NCBI GenBank assembly: GCA_016584305.1
Contig: JACEEZ010012734.1
Coordinates: 278,501-342,500, forward strand
Source: Chionoecetes opilio
Lineage: Eukaryota > Arthropoda > Malacostraca > Decapoda > Majidae
Direction: 5' to 3'
DNA: 64,000 nucleotides
The notes below the pieces were generated by a model. The model saw only the letters and a list, made by a program, of their open reading frames with translations. It did no database searches and had not been told where the DNA came from. A program made the translations under genes and the position numbers. Shown here one piece after another: positions 29,001 through 41,900 of this stretch. Every line of letters starts with the position of its first letter. The stretch's first letter is position 1.

Positions 29001-32000
29001 CACAGCCCTGACCAGACACCACCATGCAGCTGGTTGTACTGGGTTACATGTTACCAGTAGTAGGGCACAACCCTGACCAGACACCACCATGCGGCTGGTT
29101 GTACTGGGTTACATGTTACCAGTAGTAGGACACAGCCCTGACCAGACACCACCATGCAGCTGGTCGTACTGGGTTACAGGTTACCAGTAGCAGGGCACAA
29201 CCCTGACCAGACACTAAACATTAATACACAGAAAATGAACTAAGTAATTTATTCCATGATCCATCTTATATAAAACTAAATCTTTGCAGGTTTAATCGTG
29301 GCCTGAAAAGCTTAATACAGATGGAGAGGAGTGTGAAGGCAGGCAACCCCATTAATGAAGATGACATTCCCCCGGCGGTGTTGCTGCGAGGGGGAGAGAG
29401 GAATACCGGCGACGCCCCTCAAGCTCCAGCCCCTGCAGTAGCCCCTTCCCCTGGTTCCCCCCCTGAGAGCCACACCCCTTCCCCTGTCCCAGCCCAGGGT
29501 AGAGGTGGGACCCCTGCCTCCATCCCCCAGACAGTGGCTTTCAGCAAGGACAACTATCCGTCCCCAGAGCGTGAACCCAGACCCAGCGCGCCGAGAGAGG
29601 CAAGTCAACCTGTAGATTATACTGACTTACTGCCTGACCTGTAGATTATACTGACTGACTGCCTGACCTGTAGATTATACTGACTGACTGCCTGACCTGT
29701 AGATTATACTGACTGACTGCCTGACCTGTAGATTATACTGACTGGCTGACAGACTAACACAAGACTGACTGACCTGTAGATTATACTGACTGACTGACAG
29801 ACAAACACAAGACTGACTGACTGACTAAGTGACTGGCTGACTAACTGACTGACTGACTGACTAAGTGACTGGCTGACAACATATGGACGACACAGACTAT
29901 TATTATAATGAGGACAATGATGATGGTGATGGCGGTGGATGTTTCATATATTTCTAGCTCATTATCGTTATCTTTAAACTGAATAATTGAATTTTACCTT
30001 TAGACTGAAGCCTAAGATCAACCTTTTCCTTTTCCCCACAGCCGAAAGAGGCAAATCGATCTGTAGATATTAGATTATTTAATGTTTCATATATTTCTAG
30101 CACATTATCGTTACCTATATTTAGACTGAATAATTGAATTTTACCTTTAGACTGAAACCTTAATATTATCTTTCACGGGCTCTTGTAGCTTCCTTATTTA
30201 AGAACATAAGAAAATAAGGAAGCTACAAAAGGCTGCGAGACCTACACGAGGTAGTTCCTGTAATTTCTAAGTTCCCTTATTTACTTTTCTGATTCTCCAC
30301 AGCCTCAAGGTCAATCCACTGCCAGTCCACCTGCCAGGAAACCCTCAAAGCGTTCCAATCCTCCTCCACCTCTCCAAAGAAGAACCTCCTCCTCCTCCTC
30401 CCTCCCCTCTCCCTCGTCAGGTCCAGCCAAGATCATACACCAGCTGCACAGTCAGTACAAAACAGCTGCACTGACCGCCAAGAAAGCTGGAGACAAGGAA
30501 CAGGCCGTACAGTACATGCGCACCATGAAGCAGATGGAACCTATGCTCAGGGCGGCAGAGAGTGGGGAACCAGTTGACCTGACCACCCTGCCCCCGCCAC
30601 CTGCCTACCTGCCACCCCCTAGAGAGACCCTGCCAGTTATGAAGGCACCCACACCCCCCCAACAGGCTACGGAGGGACAAGGTAATTTTTTTTTTTTACG
30701 TTAAAGCCTATAGTGCTAGTAGGCTATTTATTTGATCAGTCTGGAGGGACGTACTAATTAAATACATACTAAATAGGACATGCATAGGTTTGTGGGAGTG
30801 AAGGACCAGGGCACATGTGAGACTTTGATCTTATTACAGTAGTGAATGTTTATTAACCCCTTGAGGCCCAGAATGTAATTTCCATTGTAATTTGACCACC
30901 ATTAGATGATTTTTAATGAATATAAGCAATGTTTTTATAGATATGACCTGCTTAGTATCCTTGTCCACTAGCTAATTTGGTTTATTTAGTTACTTTTCAT
31001 AATTTTATGGCTAACAACAGACGATTTTATATAGCCAAGGAAAGATCTGGGCACGAAGGGGTTAAGGCATTATGGGAAAATCTGACATTAAAGTTGATGT
31101 TCTCCCTTTGACAGGCGACGGGTCTTCGGAGGGCGGTGGCGGCGGGGAGGAGGCGGCGTCAGGAGGCCCCCCCACCCCCTCCTCCGTGCTGGACGCCCTA
31201 GAGCAGCGGCTGGCCAAGTATGTCGAGCAGAGGGACAAGGCAAAGGTAATCCTCCACTCATAAGAACATAGGAACATAAGGAAGCTACAAGAGGCTGGGA
31301 GACCTACACGTGGTAGTTCCGTTACTTAACACTACCTGCATCCCCATCCATAACACTGTCTAGCCTCCTTTTAAAACTCCCTATTGAAATGAATATGCTG
31401 ACAAACCTCTTTTGCCATATGTTGAATATTTAGATCAACTTCTTCAACCAGTTTAGTGTAGCCTGAAGCCTTAGAAGTAATTTTTTTGTGTATGTAAACT
31501 ATAATTGTATTTTTTTTTTTTTATGTGTGGTGTTTCAGAGGAATTACTGTCTGGCATATTTCCCTCTTTTTTGGCATTAAATAAATCAATCAATCAGAGG
31601 AATTACTGTCTGGCACATTTCCCCTTTTTTGGCATTAAATCAATCAATCAGAGGAATTACTGTCTGGCACATTTCCCCTTTTTTGGCATTAAATCAATCA
31701 ATCAATCAGAGGAATTACTGTCTGGCACATTTCCCCTTTTTTGGCATTAAATGAATCAATCAATCAGAGGAATGACTGTGGCACATTTCCCCTTTTATTG
31801 GCATTAAATCAATCAATCAATCAGAGGAATTACTGTGGCACATTTCCCCTTTTTTGGCATTAAATCAATCAATCAATCAGAGGAATTACTGTCTGGCACA
31901 TTTCCCCTTTTTTGGCATTAAATGAATCAATCAGAGAATTACTGTCTGGCACATTTCCCCTTTTTTGGCATTAAATAAATCAATCAATCAGAGGAATTAC

Positions 32001-35000
32001 TGTCTGGCACATTTCCCCTTTTTGGCATTAAATCAATCAATCAATCAGAGGAATTACTGTCTGGCACATTTCCCCTTTGGCATTAAATCAATCAATCAAT
32101 CAGAGGAATTACTGTCTGGCACATTTCCCCTTTTTTGGCATTAAATCAATCAATCAATCAGAAGAATTACTGTCTGGCACATTTCCCCTTTTTTGGCATT
32201 AAATGAATCAATCAGAGAAATTACTGTCTGGCACATTTCCCCTTTTTTGGCATTAAATAAATCAATCAATCAGAGGAATTACTGTCTGGCACATTTCCCC
32301 TTTTTTGGCATTAAATCAATCAATCAATCAGAGGAATTACTGTCTGGCACATTTCCCCTTTTTTGGCATTAAATGAATCAATCAGAGAATTACTGTGGCA
32401 CATTTCCCCTTTTTTGGCATTAAATAAATCAATCGAGAGAATTACTGTCTGGCACATTTCCTCTTTTTTTGCATTAAATCAATCAATCAATCAGAGGAAT
32501 TACTGTCTGGCACATTTCCCCTTTTTTGGCATTAAATAAATCAATCGGAGGAATTACTGTCTGGCACATTTCCCCTTTTTTGGCATTAAATCAATCAATC
32601 AATCAGGAATTACTGTCTGGCACATTTCCCCTTTTTTGGCATTAAATCAATCAATCAATCAGAGGAATTACTGTCTGGCACATTTCCCCTTTTTTGGCAT
32701 TAAATCAATCAATCAATCAGAGGAATTACTGTCTGGCACATTTCCCCTTTTTTGGCATTAAATCAATCAATCAGAGAAATTACTATCTGGCACATTTCCT
32801 CTTTTTTGGCATTAAATCAATCAATCAGAGAAATTACTGTCTGGCACATTTCCCCTTTTTTGCATTAAATCAATCAATCAGAGGAATTACTGTCTGGCAC
32901 ATTTCCTCTTTTTTGGCATTAAAGCAATCAATCATCAGAGGAATTACTGTCTGGCACATTTCCCCTTTTTTGGCATTAAATCAATCAATCAGAGGAATTA
33001 CTGTCTGGCACATTTCCCCTTTTTTGGCATTAAATCAATCAATCAGAGAAATTACTGTCTGGCACATTTCCCCTTTTTTGGCATTAAATAAATCAATCAG
33101 AGGAATTACTGTCTGGCACATTTCCCCTTTTTTGGCATTAAATCAATCAATCAGAGGAATTACTGTCTGGCACATTTCCCCTTTTTTGGCATTAAATCAA
33201 TCAATCAATCAGAGGAATTACTGTCTGGCACATTTCCCCTTTTTTGGCATTAAATCAATCAATCAGAGAAATTACTGTCTGGCACATTTCCCCTTTTTTG
33301 GCATTAAATCAATCAATCAATCAGAGGAATGACTGTCTGGCACATTTCCCCTTTTTTGGCATTAAATCAATCAATCAATCAGAGAAATTACTGTCTGGCA
33401 CATTTCCCCTTTTTTGGCATTAAATCAATCAATCAATCAGAGGAATTACTGTCTGGCACATTTCCCCTTTTTTGGCATTAAATCAATCAATCAATCAGAG
33501 GAATGACTGTCTGGCACATTTCCCCTTTTTTGGCATTAAATCAATCAATCAATCAGAGGAATGACTGTCTGGCACATTTCCCCTTTTTTGGCATTAAATC
33601 AATCAATCAATCAGAGGAATTACTGTGGCACATTTCCCCTTTTTTGGCATTAAATCAATCAATCAATCAGAGGAATGACTGTCTGGCACATTTCCCCTTT
33701 TTTGGCATTAAATCAATCAATCAGAGGAATTTCTGTCTGGCACATTTCCCCTTTTTTGGCATTAAATCAATCAATCAATCAGAGAAATTACTGTCTGGCA
33801 CATTTCCCCTTTTTTGGCATTAAATCAATCAATCAATCAGAGGAATGACTGTCTGGCACATTTCCCCTTTTTTGGCATTAAATCAATCAATCAATCAGAG
33901 GAATTACTGTCTGGCACATTTCCCCTTTTTTGGCATTAAATCAATCAATCAGAGGAATGACTGTCTGGCACATTTCCCCTTTTTTGGCATTAAATCAATC
34001 AATCAATCAGAGGAATTACTGTCTGGCACATTTCCCCTTTTTTGGCATTAAATCAATCAATCAATCAGAGAAATTACTGTCTGGCACATTTCCCCTTTTT
34101 TGGCATTAAATCAATCAATCAATCAGAGGAATTACTGTCTGGCACATTTCCCCTTTTTTGGCATTAAATCAATCAATCAGAGAAATTACTGTCTGGCACA
34201 TTTCCCCTTTTTTGGCATTAAATCAATCAATCAATCAGAGGAATTACTGTCTGGCACATTTCCCCTTTTTTGGCATTAAATCAATCAATCAATCAGAGGA
34301 ATTACTGTCTGGCACATTTCCCCTTTTTTGGCATTAAATGAATCAATCAATCGGAGGAATTACTGTGGCACATTTCCCCTTTTTTGGCATTAAATCAATC
34401 AATCAATCAGAGGAATTACTGTCTGGCACATTTCCCCTTTTTGGCATTAAATAATCAATCGGAGGAATTACTGTGGCACATTTCCCTTTTTGGCATTAAT
34501 CAATCAATCAATCAGAGGAATTACTGTCTGGCACATTTCCCCTTTTTTGGCATTAAATCAATCAATCAATCAGAGGAATTACTGTCTGGCACATTTCCCC
34601 TTTTTTGGCATTAAATCAATCAATCAATCAGAAGAATTACTATAAATATATTATCTACATTTTTTGTATTGTGTGTTTAAATGATGAACGCCTAACTAAC
34701 GTTGCATTCTGCCTGCCAGAGTGAGGAGAATGCCCGCAAGGAACGCATGAACCAGCGCATCATAAAGCAGTACGAGGAGGCCATCAAGAAGCACAAGGCA
34801 GGGAAGCCCGTGGACTATGAGGACCTGCCGACCCCACCAGGTAGGTCAGGGGTCATACATAGGTCACGGGTCAACACTAAGAACATAAGAAAATAAGTAA
34901 GCTACAAGAGGTTACAATCTAGAAAATATAAGAACATAAGAAAATAAGGTAGCTACAAGAGGTTACAATCTAGAAAATATAAGAACATAAGAAAATAAGG

Positions 35001-38000
35001 TAGCTACAAGAGGTTACAATCTAGAAAATATAAGAACATAAGAAAATAAGGAAGCTACAAGAGGTTACAATCTAGAAATATAAGAACATAAGAAAATAAG
35101 GAAGCTACAAGAGGTTACAATCTAAAAATATAAGAAAATAAGGAAGCTACAAGAGGTTACAATCTAGAAAATATAAGAACATACGAAAATAAGGAAGCTA
35201 CAAGAGGTTACAATCTATAAAATATAAAAACATTAGAAAATAAGGAAGCTTCAAGAGGCTGGGAGACCTACACGTGGTAGTTCCTGTTACTTAACTTTAC
35301 CTACATCCACCTTTCATCCCCATCCATGAATTTATCCAGCACCCTTTTAAAACTCCCTATTGACTCCGCACTAACTACCCCACGACTGAGTTTTCTCCGC
35401 AGCTCAGATGTGTATGTATTAGCTTATGATTCCAAGGTCTGTGTGGTGTTTGGAATAAATGAATGCTGAAAGATAGAACTTGTGAATTCAGTCATCATCT
35501 AATCTTTCAATGCCCCTAGGTTTTGCTGCCATTCCCGTCGGAGGCTCGGCACCAACAGCTCCTGCCTCTGCTGGTGGGGAGGGCGTGGCAGGCGGCCCCT
35601 CACCCCCCAAGCAGGTCAGGCCAGCACCAGGCGCGGCCTCCCCTCCCGCCGCCCAGCCTGCACCTCCTAAGAATGGTATGCGGGATGCTGTTGTTGTTGT
35701 TGTTGTTGTTGATATCTATAATGTGGATGATATTGAGTCAAGGTATTCCGGGTATTATTCCAGTTTGACACCGAATTCACTTTGGTGGACAAAATTATTT
35801 ATTTCTGGTGTATTTGTGTGTTTTGAATGAATCTGCCAACCGTTTCTGTCGCAAATAACTTTTTTTTGGGTAAAGGTTAGGTATAGGTTCGGTTAGGTTC
35901 AATTTGTTTTTCAATAATATTTGTCGCCAAAAAAAAAAAATGATTTGGGACAGAAACAGTTAGCAGATTCATTAAAAACACATCAAAACTCACGAGCAAA
36001 AAAGTTTCGTCCACCAAAGTAAATTCGGTGTTAAACTGGAAATTTACCGTATTCCAGCGTGTATTATCATGGTTGACTGTTGGATGTTTAGTTCCTGTGG
36101 TGGTAGTGAGGCAAAGTATTCCAGTGTATTTTGATGGTTGACTGAAGGTAGATGCTTTGTCTCTGTGGTGGTAGTGAGGCAAAGTATTCCAGTGTATTTT
36201 GATGGTTGACTGAAGGTGGATGTTTTGTCTCTGTGGTGGTAGTGAGGCAAAGTATTCCAGTGTATTTTGATGGTTGACTGAAGGTGGATGCTTTGTCTCT
36301 GTGGTGGTAGTGAGGCAAAGTATTCCAGTGTATTTTGATGGTTGACTGAAGGTGGATGCTTTGTCTCTGTGGTGGTAGTGAGGCAAAGTATTCCAGTGTA
36401 TTTTGATGGTTGACTGAAGGTGGATGCTTTGTCTCTGTGGTGGTAGTGAGGCAAAGTATTCCAGTGTATTTTGATGGTTGACTGAAGGTGGATGCTTTGT
36501 TTCTGTGGTGGTAGTGAGGCAAAGTATTCCAGTGTATTTTGATGGTTGACTGAAGGTGGATGCTTTGTCTCTGTGGTGGTAGTGAGGCAAAGTATTCCAG
36601 TGTATTTTGATGGTTGACTGAAGGTGGATGCTTTGTCTCTGTGGTGGTAGTGAGGCAAAGTATTCCAGTGTATTTTGATGGTTGACTGAAGGTGGATGCT
36701 TTGTCTCTGTGGTGGTAGTGAGGCAAAGTATTCCGGTGTATTTTGATGGTTGACTGAAGGTGGATGTTTTGTCTCTGTGGTGGTAGTGAGGCAAAGTATT
36801 CCAGTGTATTTTGATGGTTGACTGAAGGTGGATGCTTTGTCTCTGTGGTGGTAGTGAGGCAAAGTATTCCAGTGTATTTTGATGGTTGACTGAAGGTGGA
36901 TGTTTTGTCTCTGTGGTGGTAGTGAGGCAAAGTATTCCAGTGTATTTTGATGGTTGACTGAAGGTGGATGCTTTGTCTCTGTGGTGGTAGTGAGGCAAAG
37001 TATTCCAGTGTATTTTGATGGTTGACTGAAGGTGGATGCTTTGTTTCTGTGGTGGTAGTGAGGCAAAGTATTCCAGTGTATTTTGATGGTTGACTGAAGG
37101 TGGATGTTTTGTCTCTGTGGTGGTAGTGAGGCAAAGTATTCCAGTGTATTTTGATGGTTGACTGACTGTTGGATGTTTTGTCTCTGTGGTGGTAGTGAGG
37201 CAAAGTATTCCAGTGTATTTTGATGGTTGACTGAAGGTGGATGTTTAGTTTCTGTGGTGGTAGTGAGGCAAAGTATTCCAGTGTATTTTCATGGTTGACT
37301 GAAGGTGGATGTTTAGTTTCTGTGGTGGTAGTGAGGCAAAGTATTCCAGTGTATTTTGATGGTTGACTGAAGGTGGATGCTTTGTCTCTGTGGTGGTAGT
37401 GAGGCAAAGTATTCCAGTGTATTTTGATGGTTGACTGAAGGTAGATGCTTTGTTTCTGTGGTGGTAGTGAGGCAAAGTATTCCAGTGTATTTTGATGGTT
37501 GACTGAAGGTGGATGCTTTGTCTCTGTGGTGGTAGTGAGGCAAAGTATTCCAGTGTATTTTGATGGTTGACTGAAGGTAGATGCTTTGTTTCTGTGGTGG
37601 TAGTGAGGCAAAGTATTCCAGTGTATTTTGATGGTTGACTGAAGGTAGATGCTTTGTCTCTGTGGTGGTAGTGAGGCAAAGTATTCCGGTGTATTTTGAT
37701 GGTTGACTGAAGGTAGATGCTTTGTTTCTGTGGTGGTAGTGAGGCAAAGTATTCCAGTGTATTTTGATGGTTGACTGAAGGTGGATGCTTTGTCTCTGTG
37801 GTGGTAGTGAGGCAAAGTATTCCAGTGTATTTTGATGGTTGACTGAAGGTGGATGCTTTGTTTCTGTGGTGGTAGTGAGGCAAGCACCGCAGTCTTGTTG
37901 ATATCTGTATAATCTTCTCCTCCTGCTGATATCTATAATGTGGATGATGATATTGAGCCAAGATATTCCAGTATTTTCATGATTGACGGTGGGTGTTTTG

Positions 38001-38837
38001 TCCCCTTGGCAATTTTGTTGTTGTTGATATCTCTATAATGTAGATGATATTATTGAGCCAAGGTATACCCGTGTATTTTCATGGTTGACTGACGGAGGGT
38101 TTTTTGTCCCTGTGGTGGTAGTGACCCAAGGTATTCTACTGTATTTTCATGGTTGACTGACGGACGGTGGATGTTTTGTTTCTATGTCGGCAGTGAGGCA
38201 GGCACCACAGTCCCGCGTGGAGAAGCAGCTGACATTGCTCACTCGGCGGCAGACACAGTTCAAGCAGGGAGCGCTGGAGGCCAAGAAGCGGGGGGAGATA
38301 GAGCAGGCCAAGGAGTATCTCAGGATGAGTAAAGGCTTCGACCAGCTCATTGAAGCAACACGGAATGGTCTGCCCGTTGACATGAACACTGTAAGACTGC
38401 CTTCCCTGTATTAATCTAGTTTTACTTAACCCCTTCACGCCCAGATCTTTCCTTTGCTATAAAAAATCATCTGTTGTCGAGCCATAAAATTACGAAAAGT
38501 CACTGAATATACCAAATGAGTTAGTGGACAAGGCTACTAAACAGGTCATAGCTATAAAATATTGCTTATAGTCACTAGAAATCGTCTAATGGCACCCAAA
38601 TTACAATGGAAATTACGTTCTGGGTCTCAAGGGGTTAAAGTCTAGTCGTTTAGTTCTTTACAGGGCCTGATAAGACTGCCTTCCCTGTATTCATCTAGTT
38701 TTACTTCTAGTCTAGTCATCTAGTCATGTAGTATTTTACAGGGCCTGAGCTACACTCGTATGGTCCCGTCTCCATATCTACACTTTTAGTTTGCTTCCTT
38801 AGTGCTTTGTGTTGGGGGAACTACCACTCGACTCGGG

Positions 38838-38920
<83 letters not shown>

Positions 38921-41900
38921 AGGTTGAAGTTCCCAAACTCGGCAACCTCGGGACCAGCGCCGAGCCGAGTAATGGAATTTCCCGACTTTTAGAACGTAGA
39001 TATATTAAGGGGAAAAAAAGCATGAAAATCACATGAAAAAAATTCTGGATGTTTGGGAGCCATAATACCAATAACAGACCTGTAGAAGTACACAAAATAA
39101 CAGTGTACACAACTCTACAGTCACAACACCACTGAACAATAACAACAAACAAATCGGCGGGAGAAACCAAGCGGCCTAGTGTGGTGGCACCCAGCGGCCG
39201 ACCCGGCAACTACGCGCCGGGTTTTGGGTGTTCTGCCGGGTTTTGGAAAATCCGGAACCATAGCCGAGTTTTGGGTGTTGCCGAGTCTTGGGATGCCGAG
39301 TTTGGGAACTTCAACCTGTACTACTACTACTACTACACAGGGAACATTAGAACATGAGAAAATAAGGCCTCTTGTAGCTTCCTTATTTTCTTTCTTATGT
39401 TATTATGTTCCCTGGGTTGTGGTATTCCCGAGTGGTCTTCTGTAGGAATGTGAATTTTAGGATTATTTAACTGATTTAATTCTCCCTTTATTCCAATATT
39501 TAATTTCTAAACTATTTAATTCTCCCTTTATTTCAATGTTTCATTTCTAAAGACTGTCCCCTCATCCCTCAGCAGAATTAGAATACCCAGTTGTACTTGA
39601 TTGATTGATTGATTTAATGCCAAAAAGGGGAAATTTGCCAGACATCAGAGGTCATATGGCACTCTAGTTGTAACAATGCCTACAACAACACTCTCCTTCT
39701 TAACCCCTTCACACCCAGATCTTTCCTTTGCTATAAAAAATTGTATGTTGTCGAGCCAGAAAATTATGAAAAGTAATTAAATATACCAAATTAGTTAGTG
39801 GACAAGGATACTAAACAGGTCATATCTATAAAATATTGCTTATATATTCACTAAAAATCGTCTAATGGTACCCAAATTACAATGGAAATTGCGTTCTGGG
39901 TCTCAAGGGCTTAATAATGCCTGCAACAACACTCCCCTCTTTATAGGTGCCTGTACCGCCTCAAGAAAAGTTGCCCCAGAGTAGCAGCACAGACTTTGAG
40001 CTGGTGACGGCCGACGACTGTGTGGTGGCGCCGGAGGGGACCAGTGGAGACGTGGCGCTCATCTACACCAAACTGGAGGAGGACCTCATCGCACAGATTA
40101 AGGTGAATATTTATGTACAACAGATAGGTAGGAGTTAGGAGAGCAGCCAAGGGGACAGTGAGCTCCAGGGCTCGGATGGTAGGCCCTGGAGGTTCACTTG
40201 AGGGCTGTGATGGTTGGCCCTCGCCCGTGGTGGCGCAGGCAGGATTGTTATAGTGACGCCTGTGATTAGAGGCTCATGCCGCCCCCCTGTGTCCTCTGAT
40301 GCAATCGCCATTGAAAGTAGAGTTAATGGACAGCATGTGGGTGTTCTTAGGCCACTCAATGGTGCAGAAAAATCTGAAGTGGATATTCGCCCTCATCGGG
40401 GATCGAACTCGGGTCACCGAGCACGCCCCTCGGAGACGCTAACCACTCTGCTACCGCCTTCACAGCAGTAGTACAGGGTGTGTCATACAGGATACCTAGT
40501 TTTACCCTGTTATTCAGTTTTCCTTAGCGTGTATTGTTCTGTGTCATAAAACAAGGTAGCGATACAAAGCCCTGCCGCCCCTCAGATGTGCGCGGAGACC
40601 CGGGAGCACTTCAAGGCCACCGGGGACGTCGCCAGCTCCAACCGCTTTGAGCAGCTGATCTTGCACACCAAGAAGGACCTGGATGCCGTGCGCGCCGCCT
40701 TCAAGCGCGGCGGCTCACCTCCGCGCTTCCACTACGAGAACAGATCCTTCAACATCATACAGTGAGTGGGGCTCATGCCTTATCTGATGACTGATTTCAT
40801 TGGAGTTTTAAAGGATGGAGTCAAGCTTATTGTGTTTGCTATAGTTGGACCGGCTTAACCCCTTGAGGCCCAGAACGTAATTTTCATTGTAATTTGACCA
40901 CCATTAGATGATTTGTAGTGACTATAAGCAATATTTTTATAGATATGACCTGTTTAGTATCCTTGATCACTAACTTATTTGGTATAGTCAGTTACTTTTC
41001 GTAATTTTATGGCTAACAACAGACAATTTCATCTAGCCAAGGAAAGATCTGGGCGTGAAGGGGTTAACTGGCTGTCTGAAGGGTGTCGTCTGAGGCCTCC
41101 AGCTGTCATGCCTGATCTAAGGACTGATTTATCAACGAACTTATTGTTACTTATTTATCCATTTATTTATTTTTCAATATTCTTCTATCATCTCTCACAG
41201 CCTCCTCCTCACAGGAACTACCATGTGTATGTCTTACGGCCTCTTGTAGCTTCCTTATGTTCTATGTTTTCAAAGTTCGAGTGACTACCATTCTCGCGTG
41301 TCAGTGTTTTTTATAAATTGATGTCACTGTTATCTTCGGTGGTTATTTCTTTTTCAACAGTCTCCTATGTTTCCAAAGTTTAGTGGCTACCATTCTCGTG
41401 TGTCATTGTTTTCTTATATGTTTGTCTGGCGCATTTCCCCCTCTTTTTTTGGGGGGGGGGAGGGGGGGGGGGCATTACAATCAATCTCTTCTCATTCTCG
41501 TCTTCATTCTCAGGTGTAACACAGACATCAACGACTCTGACTGTGAGGTGAACATACAGAGAGGCATTAACTTCAACGTACAGAACCCCAAGGACGTGGA
41601 CACCTATGTGAGGGTGGAGTTCCCCTACCCGGCGGTGAGTGTAAAGATGGAATTTAACGTATCACTGTTTAATGTATAATGTATCGCTATGTATTTCGTC
41701 GCCTCCGTGGTGTAGTGGCTAGCGCGCCTGGCTACGAATCATCGGGCCCTGGTTCGAATCCGGGCCATGGCAAGTCGGCGGCCAGCCCATACAGGTGTTC
41801 TTCCTCCCTTTCGGGGTTGATAAATGGGTACCTGGGGAAACTGGGGAAGGTAACTGTGGTAACCCGGATGTCACACTAGCCCTGTGTCCCGGGGTAACGT

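Noticed and set aside
31505..34614. Several open frames with NQSINQRNYCLAHFPFF-type repeats
   Set aside because: Shadow of the CC2D1 intron 7 minisatellite.
35877..37961. Minus-strand open frames of up to 599 codons (HYHHRDKASTFSQPSK-type repeats)
   Set aside because: They are translations of the 68-bp array in CC2D1 intron 9. The unit is not a multiple of three, so three frames cycle through the same peptide; the array is intronic on the other strand.
38136..38438. Minus-strand frame opposite CC2D1 exon 10
   Set aside because: Antisense shadow of a well-supported exon with correct splice sites.
41700..41775. Functional tRNA-Arg gene
   Set aside because: Same reasoning: imperfect acceptor stem, long body and an (ATTG)n tail.
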